Both the position numbers and the translations under genes were made by a program. Positions 1-9,128 of a stretch of 64,000 bases of DNA are shown piece by piece. The stretch lies in assembly GCA_046759185.1 (NCBI GenBank), contig JBHIBO010000004.1, forward strand, positions 1-64,000, given 5' to 3'. This stretch comes from JAJISK01 sp046759185. GTDB lineage: Archaea > Thermoplasmatota > Thermoplasmata > RBG-16-68-12 > JAJISG01. The notes below the pieces were generated by a model. The model ran no database searches, was not told the origin of the DNA, and was given only the letters and a program-made list of their open reading frames with translations. Within the stretch, counting starts at the first letter, position 1, and each line of letters opens with the position of its first letter.

Positions 1-173
1 GTCTCCAGAGCAGCAGAACCACGAAGGGCAGGAACAACCAGAAGAGGGAGGCGGGGAAGAGGAGAAGCAGGAGATCCTCCACCGGGAAGGTCAATCCGAC
101 AACCATGACCACCGCCACGAAACCCCCGCCCCACACGATGGCGAAGAGGACCGGCCGGGGCTCAAATTTCACG
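1..173 (-). CDS. Membrane protein, partial (runs off the left edge)
   Basis: An open frame enters from the window edge and starts with GTG at 173 on the minus strand; only the N-terminal ~57 residues are inside. They form two hydrophobic stretches (about residues 8-30 and 34-57) separated by a short PVED turn, so this is an integral membrane protein of unknown family. The other frame with an ATG just upstream hits a stop after six codons, which is why GTG is preferred. It diverges from pcc1, with about 50 bases between the starts. Confidence 0.5.
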
Positions 174-224
174 GGGTTTCATCCCGCTAAAGACCTTTAG
201 CGTTGTCCGCGCTTCTCTAGCCTG

Positions 225-452
225 GTGGTCCGGGTCACGTGTCGCCTCGAGTTTCGCTACGCCAGCCAAGACGTGGCGGAGCGGGTCCTCCGGGCCGTGG
301 AGCAGGAGAATGCCCCCTTCGTGACCGCGCACGTGGAGGGCGACACACTCGTCTCGGAGGCGGAGGCCGGTTCCATCGAGAGTCTCATTCGGACGCTGGA
401 GGATTATCTGGCCAACCTCTCCGTGGCGGAGAAGGTGCTAGACCTGGTCTGA
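225..452 (+). CDS. pcc1: KEOPS complex subunit Pcc1
   Basis: 75-residue protein, the usual size for archaeal Pcc1, the dimerising scaffold of the KEOPS complex that makes the t6A37 modification of ANN-decoding tRNAs together with Kae1, Bud32 and Cgi121. The fold can be followed: an N-terminal beta strand (CRLEFRY), a helix (SQDVAERVLRAVEQEN), two strands (TAHVEGDTLVSEAEA) and a C-terminal helix (IESLIRTLEDYLANLSVAEKV). It starts with GTG. The last 15 bases overlap the end of tgtA on the opposite strand. Both neighbours act on tRNA, although they are convergent and not one operon. Confidence 0.8.
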   Translation: MVRVTCRLEFRYASQDVAERVLRAVEQENAPFVTAHVEGDTLVSEAEAGSIESLIRTLEDYLANLSVAEKVLDLV

Positions 453-2378
453 ACCCTCCCGGACCTTTACGGCCTGGCCCACCGAGAAAGCGAGCATCTC
501 CTCCCGGGTCATCAAGGCTCGACCCACGGCCACGAGCTCGTCCTCCTCATCCACGACCAGGACCTCCTCCCAGGGCCGGAGCTCCGGATCGGCCTCCGTG
601 ACAAACTTGGCGAACACGCTTCGGCCCCTCCGGTTGAACGCCGCGGTGTCCGTTTCCACGACCACACGGGAGTGCGGCGAGTCCACCGCCGCGTGCAGCC
701 GTTCGCCCCCCGCCCATTTCAAGGTGTACAAGCCATCACGGGCCCGCAGGGAGAGGACATGCGCCCCGTCCACGAGGACATTTCGAATCCGTTTTGTCCT
801 CCTGGAGGTCACTAACTCGACCTCTCCGCGGAAGAGGGCATCGGTGGCCTCGGGTCCGAACTGGTGGTCCGCCACGGCCCGGGCGCGGTGTAGGTCATCG
901 TCCCCGTCCGCCGAACCCGGTGCCCGCCGCGCGATCTCTTTCAGCGTCTCCTCGCCTTCGTAGAGCAGCCCGAACGCGAAATGGCCCTTGCGGAGGAAGG
1001 CTTGCAGGAAGGCCTCGGTAGCCTCCAGGGCCTCGACGCCGGGCGTCTCGGGGAAGACGGACTGGGTCACGGGGTAGACTCCATCCAGCTCGATGGGCAC
1101 GGGGCCCATCGGGGACTTCACCACGGCGTGGGCGTGGGCCCCTCGGAAGAGCTTGCGGAGGACCCGCCGATAGCTGCGCGTGTAGGGTCGCCGCGCGTCC
1201 GGGAGGATCAGGGCCGCCTCTGCGTCGGGTGGTCGATACCGCTCTAGGACGCGCTTGCGAAAGCGGTGAAAGATCGGCCGCCAGAGGGTCTCCGGTCCCG
1301 TGAAGAAGGGACTCCCGTCGGCCAGCTTCTCAAAGCGCTCCAGATAATCCACGTGCCGCGGGAGAACACGAAGGGCCTCCAGGAGGCGGGGGTGCGCGCG
1401 ACTGCGTCGCTCGACGTGCTCCCAGAGGGTCCCTTCGTGGATGGCCTGTGTAACCCGCCCGACTTCCTGGTAGCTGACGTGCAGGTTGTGCCGGGCCAAT
1501 CGGGCCGGGTCTTCGCGGAGAGCCTTCGGGGTGGCGTCCTCACAGGCGGGGCACCGACAGGCCACCGTCTTCAGATCGCGGACCCGGCGCGTCCCCCATG
1601 GGGTCATCATTCGGCCGTCGTAGGCGTACTTCGCGTAGGCTGCGGAGTCAAAGAGGTCGCAGCCCAGGAGGACGGCCAGGCCGAAAACCATGGGATGGCC
1701 GGCCCCAAAGAGGTGAACGGGCCGATCCGGGCGCAGGCCCATGCGACTGGCGAGGATGACCTCGGCCAGGTCGGCGAAGCGGTAGGCCTCCATGAGGGGC
1801 ACGACGCCGCCGATGGCGTGAAGCTGGAGGGGAAGCCGGGAGAGGCCCTCCGCGCAACGGGTCCGCAGGTCCGGGAAGAGGCCGCCCTGTACGGTGCCTG
1901 CCAAGGCCATCTCGCCACGGAGGCTCACGGCTTCCTCGGACCGCTTTAGCGTCTCGTCGACGGCGGCCTCGGCCTGGGCGCGGGGATCATCGGGCTCCGA
2001 GAACACATCTAGGGCGACGCCCAGATCCGTCCCGATAGCCGCCTGAAACTCAACGATCTCCGCGTTCGGGACGTCGACCTTGCCGTACACGTGCTGCTGG
2101 AAAGCTCCGGAGTCTGTCATGATGGGGCCACGGAACCCCAGGAGGCCGTGCACGCCCTCCTTCAGCGCCCGGTCCCGCTCCTCCCCCCGGTGGAGGATGT
2201 ACGCATTCGTCATCAGGATCGGCGCGTGAAACTCCTCCGCCATCTCCTCCGGCGTGATGATGAGGCTCGAGGGATTCAGTACGGGCATCAACGTGGGGGT
2301 CTCCACGGTCCCGTGTGCGGTTTCCAGGCGACCGACCCGGCTGAGTCCAGCCCGAGCCACGACCTCGAACATCACCAT
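438..2378 (-). CDS. tgtA: Archaeosine tRNA-guanine(15) transglycosylase
   Basis: Exchanges guanine-15 in the D-loop of archaeal tRNA for the 7-deazaguanine precursor of archaeosine. About 646 residues. The N-terminal TIM-barrel catalytic domain carries MTDSGAFQ with the first catalytic Asp, and CDLFDSAAYA with the nucleophile-type Asp. A zinc site C-x-C-x2-C followed by a His lies near residue 274. The C-terminal part ends in a PUA RNA-binding domain (from about residue 560). An upstream in-frame start would add 43 residues overlapping the divergent gene; ATG 2378 (or ATG 2372, giving MFEVVARAG) matches the family N-terminus. A queE gene for an earlier deazaguanine step lies at 56.6 kb. Confidence 0.92.
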   Translation of the reverse strand: MVMFEVVARAGLSRVGRLETAHGTVETPTLMPVLNPSSLIITPEEMAEEFHAPILMTNAYILHRGEERDRALKEGVHGLLGFRGPIMTDSGAFQQHVYGKVDVPNAEIVEFQAAIGTDLGVALDVFSEPDDPRAQAEAAVDETLKRSEEAVSLRGEMALAGTVQGGLFPDLRTRCAEGLSRLPLQLHAIGGVVPLMEAYRFADLAEVILASRMGLRPDRPVHLFGAGHPMVFGLAVLLGCDLFDSAAYAKYAYDGRMMTPWGTRRVRDLKTVACRCPACEDATPKALREDPARLARHNLHVSYQEVGRVTQAIHEGTLWEHVERRSRAHPRLLEALRVLPRHVDYLERFEKLADGSPFFTGPETLWRPIFHRFRKRVLERYRPPDAEAALILPDARRPYTRSYRRVLRKLFRGAHAHAVVKSPMGPVPIELDGVYPVTQSVFPETPGVEALEATEAFLQAFLRKGHFAFGLLYEGEETLKEIARRAPGSADGDDDLHRARAVADHQFGPEATDALFRGEVELVTSRRTKRIRNVLVDGAHVLSLRARDGLYTLKWAGGERLHAAVDSPHSRVVVETDTAAFNRRGRSVFAKFVTEADPELRPWEEVLVVDEEDELVAVGRALMTREEMLAFSVGQAVKVREGSDQV

Positions 2379-2426
2379 CGCAAGGCGCGGAGCGCCCAAA
2401 CCACTTTCGGGGACCCCTCCTGGGCC

Positions 2427-2436
2427 TTCATATAGC
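2427..2436 (+). promoter_or_regulatory. TATA-like box for the nuclease gene at 2461
   Basis: TTCATATAGC stands out in GC-rich sequence between the divergent tgtA and nuclease genes. Its centre is about 29 bases before TTG 2461, the distance expected if transcription starts at the start codon (leaderless). There is no SD before 2461. Confidence 0.5.
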
Positions 2437-2460
2437 GACGGACTTCGTGGCCACGGCCGT

Positions 2461-3315
2461 TTGCTCAAGAGTACCTTCGTCCACGTTCCCGGCGTCGGGT
2501 ATGCCACCGAGCGGAAGCTCTGGGAGGGGGGCCTGGAGTCGTGGGATGCCTACCTCCAGAATCCCGAGGTCGTCCGTCTCGGTCCGGTCCGCGGGAAGCG
2601 GCTGGAGGAGGGCCTGCGGCGATCCCAGGAACACCTCGCGGCAGGCGACCATCGCTTCTTCGCGCGCAACCTCCCCCGCCGCGAGTTCTGGCGGGCCTAC
2701 ACAGAGTTCCGCGACTCCGTGGCCTACCTGGACATCGAGACCACAGGCCTGGAGGCGGAACGGGACGAGATCACCCTCATCGGCCTCTTCGATGGCGAGA
2801 AGATACGCTATTTCTACGAGGAGACCCTGAGGGACTTCCCGGCGGCCCTCGATCCATACCGGCTGCTCGTGACGTTCAACGGGTCCACCTTCGACGTCCC
2901 CTTCCTACGAAGGACCTTCCCCTCCCTGGAGGTCCACCAGCTTCACATCGACCTCCGCTTCGCCTTCGCCCGCCTGGGGATGAAGGGTGGGCTGAAGGCC
3001 ATCGAGGGTCGGATGGGGATTCAGCGCAGTCCCGCCACCCAAGGCGTGCGTGGATGGGAGGCCGTATACCTCTGGCGCCGCTACCAGCGCGGGGACGAGG
3101 AGGCACTGCGCATCTTGCTTCAGTACAACGGGGAGGACGTGGTCAACCTCAGACCCCTCCTTGAGATCGCCTACGACGGCCTCCGCTCCCAATGCCTGTA
3201 CCCGGGGTTCCGTACGTATTCGCTGAAGGACCTGCCCTCCGTCCGGACCTCCAGCCTCGCGTCCGCGGGTCAGGAGTCCTTCTCGCCGGTCGAGGATGTG
3301 GCCGGGTCCCCGTAA
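2461..3315 (+). CDS. YprB-like RNase H-fold exonuclease with N-terminal helix-hairpin-helix
   Basis: 284 residues from TTG. The N-terminus (FVHVPGVGYATERKLWEGG) is a helix-hairpin-helix-like segment. The RNase H-like fold follows, with DEDD-type acidic motifs: D91 and E93 in YLDIETTGL, the Asp of FNGSTFDVPFL (Exo II), and the Asp of NGEDVVNLRPL (Exo III). This fits the predicted 3'-5' exonuclease family of B. subtilis YprB; the substrate is unknown. The frame is open about 70 codons upstream, but that part runs antisense through tgtA. TTG 2461 sits correctly behind the TATA-like box. The 3' end overlaps the convergent MazG-like gene by 46 bases. Confidence 0.75.
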   Translation: MLKSTFVHVPGVGYATERKLWEGGLESWDAYLQNPEVVRLGPVRGKRLEEGLRRSQEHLAAGDHRFFARNLPRREFWRAYTEFRDSVAYLDIETTGLEAERDEITLIGLFDGEKIRYFYEETLRDFPAALDPYRLLVTFNGSTFDVPFLRRTFPSLEVHQLHIDLRFAFARLGMKGGLKAIEGRMGIQRSPATQGVRGWEAVYLWRRYQRGDEEALRILLQYNGEDVVNLRPLLEIAYDGLRSQCLYPGFRTYSLKDLPSVRTSSLASAGQESFSPVEDVAGSP

Positions 3316-3650
3316 GCCCGGCCCCTGTACTTCTCCACAGGGAACCGTTCCTCGTTGGCGTCCATCTTCCGAAGAATCGCGGCCGGCAGGTCGACGGAGA
3401 CCGCGTTGGCCAGGCTGAGGCCAAAGATGAAGACGTCCGCCAGTTCATCGGCGATCTGGGCCTTGAGCTCGGGCAGCAGGTCGTCCACCTCCTGCCTGCT
3501 GCGCCACCGGAAGATCTCCAGGAGCTCGGCCGCCTCCACAGACAGCGCCAGGGCCAGGTCCTTCGGGTTGTGAAATCCCTCCCATTCACGGGCCGCCACG
3601 AACATGGCGATACGACCGCGCAACTCCCCCAGGGTTGCCTCGTCCCCCAT
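3270..3650 (-). CDS. MazG-like nucleotide pyrophosphohydrolase (dCTPase/RS21-C6 type)
   Basis: 126-residue all-alpha protein with metal-binding acidic motifs of the MazG-like superfamily: SVEAAELLEIF (E-x3-E type) in the first half and IADELADVFIFGL about 28 residues later. Proteins of this size hydrolyse non-canonical or excess (d)NTPs to the monophosphate as house-cleaning enzymes; the exact nucleotide cannot be read from sequence. The WEGFHNPKDLALAL segment before the first motif is also typical. It starts with ATG 3650 and is convergent with the nuclease gene, overlapping its end. Confidence 0.75.
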   Translation of the reverse strand: MGDEATLGELRGRIAMFVAAREWEGFHNPKDLALALSVEAAELLEIFRWRSRQEVDDLLPELKAQIADELADVFIFGLSLANAVSVDLPAAILRKMDANEERFPVEKYRGRAYGDPATSSTGEKDS

Positions 3651-3719
3651 GGCCGTTCATGAGGGGGCGGGGATAAAGAGCTTCCCGGGACCCGCGAAAC
3701 CTAGATATCGCCTCCTCTC

Positions 3720-4220
3720 ATGGTTCGGGACGTGGTCCTCGAGCTCGTCTTGCTCATCTTTCCCCTCTTCCTGCCGGGGTACTTCCTAGTAAACGTCTTC
3801 TTCCCCGGTCGCGGAAGCCTCGGGGGGGACTGGGACGCGGTGTACCGCGTCTTCCTGGGCGTCGTGCTCAGCGTCGCGCTCACGGTCATCTACGGGACCC
3901 TCCTCATTGTCGTGGCTGGCGCCGACCAGGTCCTGCTTCGCCCGGAGACCTTATGGCCGGGCCTGGCCCTCCTGGCCCTGGCCCTCTTCCTTGCGGGTGT
4001 GGTTCGAGGGGCCTACCCTCGCATCGCCCGAGTCCTCGGACGGACCCCCGCACCGCCCGGACGGCAAGACGAGGTCGAAGAAGACGTCCTTGCGCGCCTC
4101 CTGGATGTCACCGCCCGGCTCGAGGCGGCGGAGGCCGGAGAAGGGGGCGATGCGGGAGACCTCGAAGCGTTGCGGCAGGAGAAACGACGACTGGAGGAAG
4201 AGGCGGCGAGGCGAGCTTGA
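3720..4220 (+). CDS. DUF1616-like membrane protein with C-terminal coiled coil
   Basis: 166 residues. Hydrophobic segments at roughly 5-28, 44-66 and 77-95 are followed by a charged, helical, probably coiled-coil tail rich in Glu, Ala and Arg (about 115-166). The N-terminal LFLPGYFLVNVFFPGRG resembles the start of archaeal DUF1616 membrane proteins; this is from memory of the family pattern. The stop overlaps the pth2 start (TGATG), so the two are translationally coupled. A TATA-like CTAGATATCG lies 15-20 bases before ATG 3720. Function unknown. Confidence 0.6.
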   Translation: MVRDVVLELVLLIFPLFLPGYFLVNVFFPGRGSLGGDWDAVYRVFLGVVLSVALTVIYGTLLIVVAGADQVLLRPETLWPGLALLALALFLAGVVRGAYPRIARVLGRTPAPPGRQDEVEEDVLARLLDVTARLEAAEAGEGGDAGDLEALRQEKRRLEEEAARRA

Positions 4221-4573
4221 TGGAGTACAAGTTGGCGGTTGCAGTGCGGGAGGACCTCGGCCTGTCCACGGGGAAGGTGGCGGCGCAGGTGGGCCACGCC
4301 TCCGTCGCTTGCGCCTTGAAGGCACAGAAGGGCAAACGCACGTGGTTTCGAGCCTGGATGAACGAGGGCCAGCGGAAGGTGGTGCTGCGGGTCGACGGGC
4401 GAGAGGACCTCCTGAACCTGCAGCAGGACGGGCGATCCTTGGGCCTGACCACCGTCCTCATCACCGACGCCGGATTGACAGAGGTCCCGCCGGGCACCCA
4501 GACTTGCGTGGGCATCGGTCCGGGTCCGGAGGAGCTCGTGGATCGGGTGACCGGGCAGCTGAGGCTCCTTTGA
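4220..4573 (+). CDS. pth2: Peptidyl-tRNA hydrolase, archaeal/eukaryotic type (Pth2)
   Basis: 117 residues, full length for Pth2, which releases nascent peptides from peptidyl-tRNA that has dropped off ribosomes. The N-terminal MEYKLAVAVREDLGLSTGK and AAQVGHASVACAL carry the conserved Lys and the Q-x2-H-A pattern. The C-terminal part has LITDAGLTEVPPGTQT with the catalytic-site Asp and Thr, then VGIGPGPEE. The start ATG overlaps the previous stop, and its own stop overlaps the DUF99 start, giving a tightly coupled trio. Its rescue role suits the nearby pelota gene. Confidence 0.9.
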   Translation: MEYKLAVAVREDLGLSTGKVAAQVGHASVACALKAQKGKRTWFRAWMNEGQRKVVLRVDGREDLLNLQQDGRSLGLTTVLITDAGLTEVPPGTQTCVGIGPGPEELVDRVTGQLRLL

Positions 4574-5145
4574 TGAAGACCCAGGTCCGTGTTCTCGGGA
4601 TCGACGACGGCCCCTTCGCCTTCGAGGACGAGAGGGTCGCGGTCGTGGGGGTCGTGGTCCGAATCCCCGCTTACGTGGAAGGGGTTCTCGTTACGGAGGT
4701 GGAGGTCGATGGGACGGACGCCACCGAAAAGATCGTGAAAGCGCTCCGAGACTCCCGCTTCCGAGAGGGCCTGGCCCTCGCCATGATCGATGGCGTGGCC
4801 CTCGGGGGTTTCAACGTGGTCGACATCGCCAAGGTCCACGCCGAGACGGGGGTCCCAATCATGACCGTGACGCGGAAGGAGCCCGACCTGGAGGCCATGG
4901 AACGGGCCCTGGTGGCCCGGTTCCCCGATTGGACCGACCGCATGGCGGTCATCACACGCGCCCCCCTGGAGCGCTTCGAGACTGCCCACAAGCCCCTCTA
5001 TGTGTTGCGGGAGGGCATCGACGCGAAGGATGCCCGGGACCTCCTTCGAGGGAGCACGGTCCGGGGGGCCCTCCCAGAACCCCTCCGCATCGCTCATCTG
5101 ATGGCGACGGCCCTGAAGGTGGGGGAGTCCAAGGGGGCGGCCTAG
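4573..5145 (+). CDS. DUF99 (UPF0215) family protein, endonuclease V-like fold
   Basis: 190 residues, normal for the archaeal DUF99 family, which is thought to share an RNase H/endonuclease V-like fold. Seen here are the N-terminal VLGIDDGPF with paired Asp residues, the AMIDGVALGGFNVVDIAKVH core and the VPIMTVTRKEPD strand. The biochemical role is not established; a nucleic-acid function is inferred from the fold. It starts with ATG overlapping the pth2 stop (ATGA). The stop overlaps the pelA stop on the other strand, as both use the self-complementary CTAG. Confidence 0.75.
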   Translation: MKTQVRVLGIDDGPFAFEDERVAVVGVVVRIPAYVEGVLVTEVEVDGTDATEKIVKALRDSRFREGLALAMIDGVALGGFNVVDIAKVHAETGVPIMTVTRKEPDLEAMERALVARFPDWTDRMAVITRAPLERFETAHKPLYVLREGIDAKDARDLLRGSTVRGALPEPLRIAHLMATALKVGESKGAA

Positions 5146-6176
5146 CGGAGGGGGAAGCGCAACAGGGCGCCAATCCCGCCGAGGCCTTCGAGCTTCTGGC
5201 CTGCATCGTGGCGACTGCTCACCACCACCACCCGACCCTTCTTCTGCTCGGCTCGGCGCATCAGATCCTCTGCCTCGCCCGAGCGTGTCAACGCATCCGT
5301 CACGAGGAGGGTCTTCACAGCCCCCGCTTCGACGGCCGTATTCACCTCCTCTGCCCCGTAGGCGTGGGGGCCGTTCCGGGCAATCTCCTCCAGCAGCCGC
5401 TCCACGAAGCGGGTCTCCAAGGCCACCCGGGAATCCTCCAAGACCCGCTCGGCTAGGCCCCCCCGCAAGGCTTCCTGGATGCCCGTCATCCCCGGATGGC
5501 CGGTGGCAAACCCCGTGGCCTCCCGGAACAGGTCCGGCTCCCGATCCCGGCCGTACTGGAGGAAGTCCTCCCGGGCGAAGCCGGGGCCCAAGACGATCAG
5601 GCCAGGCGGGTCCAGTTGACGCACCTTCGCGAGCACCTGCGCGTAGTACTCCTCCTTGGGCGGCTCCTCCCCTTCGTACATCTTGCCCTGGCTCCGCCCC
5701 CGGATCTCCGCCACCTCGCGGATGCCGGCCTGATGCATCTGGGCGACCAAGGCCTCCTCGTCGTCCAGGGAGACCAGCGTCATGAGCGGCTTCTCCGTGG
5801 CCTCCACCGCCTCGTCAATCCGCTGCAGCTGGGACGCCCGCCACGCCTTCACGACCTCCAGGGCCTCCCCGGCGACGACGTTCAGGGTGTGATGGGAGCC
5901 CAGGTCCATGGACCCCTCCTCGATCACGCCGTGCACCCGAAGGCGGTCGGTGAACTCATCGTACTCCCGCCGCTCCACGCGAAGGCCGAGGGTCACCCGC
6001 TTCTTCTCCCCCCGTTCGGGGCGTACCTTGTCCGTCTGGCGCTCCTCGCGCCGCTTGGTGGACGCGCGGACCAGGTCCCCCGACTCCACGAGGTTGAAGA
6101 GGTGCCAGAGGTCGTCGAGGTTCTGCGGGAGGAGCTTGATGCTCCCGAGCTTCAGATCCTTTCGGAGAACCCGCAC
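5142..6176 (-). CDS. pelA: Pelota (Dom34) mRNA surveillance protein
   Basis: 344 residues, typical length. Pelota with aEF1A recognises stalled ribosomes in no-go decay and splits them with ABCE1. The N-terminal Sm-like domain starts RVLRKDLKLGSIKLLPQNLDDLWHLFN (split: RVLRKDLKLG, then LPQNLDDLW). The central domain has LIVLGPGFAREDFL, and the C-terminal eL30-like domain has GAVKTLLVTDALTR and VVVVSSRHDAGQKLEGLGGI. Start is GTG 6176; the nearest upstream ATG is out of frame. Start to end is collinear with archaeal pelota. Confidence 0.93.
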   Translation of the reverse strand: MRVLRKDLKLGSIKLLPQNLDDLWHLFNLVESGDLVRASTKRREERQTDKVRPERGEKKRVTLGLRVERREYDEFTDRLRVHGVIEEGSMDLGSHHTLNVVAGEALEVVKAWRASQLQRIDEAVEATEKPLMTLVSLDDEEALVAQMHQAGIREVAEIRGRSQGKMYEGEEPPKEEYYAQVLAKVRQLDPPGLIVLGPGFAREDFLQYGRDREPDLFREATGFATGHPGMTGIQEALRGGLAERVLEDSRVALETRFVERLLEEIARNGPHAYGAEEVNTAVEAGAVKTLLVTDALTRSGEAEDLMRRAEQKKGRVVVVSSRHDAGQKLEGLGGIGALLRFPLR

Positions 6177-6216
6177 GGGGGCATCAGGGAACCTCGGTTA
6201 TTTGTGGATATCGCGG

Positions 6217-7442
<1,226 letters not shown>

Positions 7443-7446
<4 letters not shown>

Positions 7447-7838
7447 TCCGTCTCCACCTTCTCCTTGAACGCGTCCTCGATGGACTTGGGGCCGAAGGTG
7501 ACGATCTTGAGGTTGAGTTGGACGGTATCCGGGCCGACGGTGTCGCCCCGCAGGGTCTTGCGTCGGCGGAGGCCACCCTTGTCGGAGCGGAATCCGGGCC
7601 CACCAGCCACCAAGATTCGTTTCCGCCGTGGGCCAGGCAGGCCGGGTCGCATAGGGACGCCGTCCTTGTCGGAGCCGCCCGTGAGGACCAACTTGTAGCC
7701 GGGGAGGTCGAAGAAGATGCCGTCTACCTCTTCTCCGATGCGCTTCCCCATCAAGGCCCCCGCGTAGTGGCCTTCCACCTCGCGCTGGTGGGCCTTCCCG
7801 TTCTTGGGGTCGCTGATGACGGCGCGAAAGTCTGCCAT
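7443..7838 (-). CDS. rps6e: Ribosomal protein S6e
   Basis: 131 residues. The N-terminal FRAVISDPKNGKAHQREVEG, GKRIGEEVDG and the basic RPGLPGPRRKRILVAGGPGF and GGLRRRKTLRG segments are the archaeal S6e signature, a small-subunit protein. The C-terminal NLKIVTFGPKSIEDAF completes the domain. It is the first gene of a two-gene unit with eif2g, which is a common archaeal pairing. The region before ATG 7838 contains TTTTAGCAACC-type A/T-richer sequence about 30 bases upstream, consistent with a leaderless promoter. Confidence 0.95.
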
Positions 7839-7883
7839 GGCCAGTCGGTGTTCTAACTGGAGGGTTGCTAAAAGGTTATCGAC

Positions 7884-9107
7884 CTAGTCCTCGAACTCCT
7901 CTTCACATAAGCCGAGAACGCCGCAGAGCTCGCAGAACTGGGTGAAAACGGCCTCCCCCGTGGCGGCGGGGAGGGGGTCCGCGGCGTTGACCTTTCGGGC
8001 GAAATTGAGGAGGTCCGCTGTGGCCTTCGCCGTGTCAAAGTCGTCGTCCATGGCACCTTCGAACCGAACCTGCAGCCGGGGAAGTCCCGCCTCCAACGTC
8101 TTGTCGATCCCAGGCTTCCCGGATTCGGAGGCCTCCCGCGCCCGGACGATGGCGGATCGGAGCTCCGCGTGCTCCGCCTCCGCTTCCTGCAAGGCCGCTT
8201 CGGTGTAAACGGTGTTCTCCCGGTAGTGCGTCTTGAGGAGGAAGAAGCGGAGGACCTCCCAATCCACGTCCTGGAGGACGTCCCGAATGGTGACGAAGTT
8301 GCCGAGGGACTTGGCCATCCGCACGTCCTCGATGGTCATGAAGGCGTTGTGGACCCAGTACCGGGCGAAGGACCCTTTGCCGTGGGCGGCGGCGATGAGG
8401 CCCTCGCTCTCATGGTGCGGGAAGATGAGGTCGCGGCCCCCGCCGTGGATGTCGAAACTCGGACCGAGGTATCTGGTTGACATGGCATAGCACTCCACGT
8501 GCCATCCGGGTCGACCCGGCCCCCAGGGGCTGTCCCAGGCGGGTTCCCCTTCGTGCGACCGCTTCCAGAGGATGAAATCCAGGGGGCCCTCCCTTCCCCC
8601 GCCTCCTTGAATCTGCTCCACGGCGATCTCCTCGGGGGCGTGGCCGCTGAGCCGGCCGAAGTCCCCCTCTTTCGTTCGCAGATACACATCCCCATCCGCC
8701 ACGTAGGCGGCGTCGGACGCGACCAGGTCCTGGACCACGGCCAGGATGTCCTCGATGTGCTCCGTGACCCGGGGATACTCGTCCGCCCGCCGAATCTTGA
8801 GACGATCCATGTCCTCAAAGAAGGCGTCGATGTAGCGCTGGGCCAGCTCCTCGGGCGAGACTCCCTCTTCCCGTGCCCGGATGGTGATGGCGTCCTCCAC
8901 GTCCGTAAAGTTGAGAACGAAGTGGGTCTCGAGCTCGAGGTACTCCAGGTACCGGCGAATGACATCCGCCATCACGTACGCCTTGGCGTGCCCGAGGTGG
9001 GAGTAGTGGTAGGGCGTGGGTCCGCAGACGTACATGCGGACCCGGCCGTCGGCAGGCTCGAGGCGCTCCTTCGCACCGGTGGCTGTGTTGAAGAGGTGGA
9101 GGACCAT
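7884..9107 (-). CDS. cysS: Cysteinyl-tRNA synthetase
   Basis: 407 residues. Class I signature HLGH (in YHYSHLGHAKAY) and the KMSKS-equivalent RMAKSLGNF are present. Zinc ligands: C28 (YVCGPTPY), the Cys in WHVECYAMS, and the His and Glu of FPHHESE after GGGRDLI. The N-terminal Rossmann domain and a helical anticodon-binding region are present; the protein is somewhat shorter than many bacterial CysRS (about 460), with the loss at the C-terminus. Its start lies 21 bases after the end of the upstream BNR gene, so co-transcription is possible. Confidence 0.93.
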   Translation of the reverse strand: MVLHLFNTATGAKERLEPADGRVRMYVCGPTPYHYSHLGHAKAYVMADVIRRYLEYLELETHFVLNFTDVEDAITIRAREEGVSPEELAQRYIDAFFEDMDRLKIRRADEYPRVTEHIEDILAVVQDLVASDAAYVADGDVYLRTKEGDFGRLSGHAPEEIAVEQIQGGGGREGPLDFILWKRSHEGEPAWDSPWGPGRPGWHVECYAMSTRYLGPSFDIHGGGRDLIFPHHESEGLIAAAHGKGSFARYWVHNAFMTIEDVRMAKSLGNFVTIRDVLQDVDWEVLRFFLLKTHYRENTVYTEAALQEAEAEHAELRSAIVRAREASESGKPGIDKTLEAGLPRLQVRFEGAMDDDFDTAKATADLLNFARKVNAADPLPAATGEAVFTQFCELCGVLGLCEEEFED

Positions 9108-9128
9108 CGGGATCTGCCTGGAGGAGCC

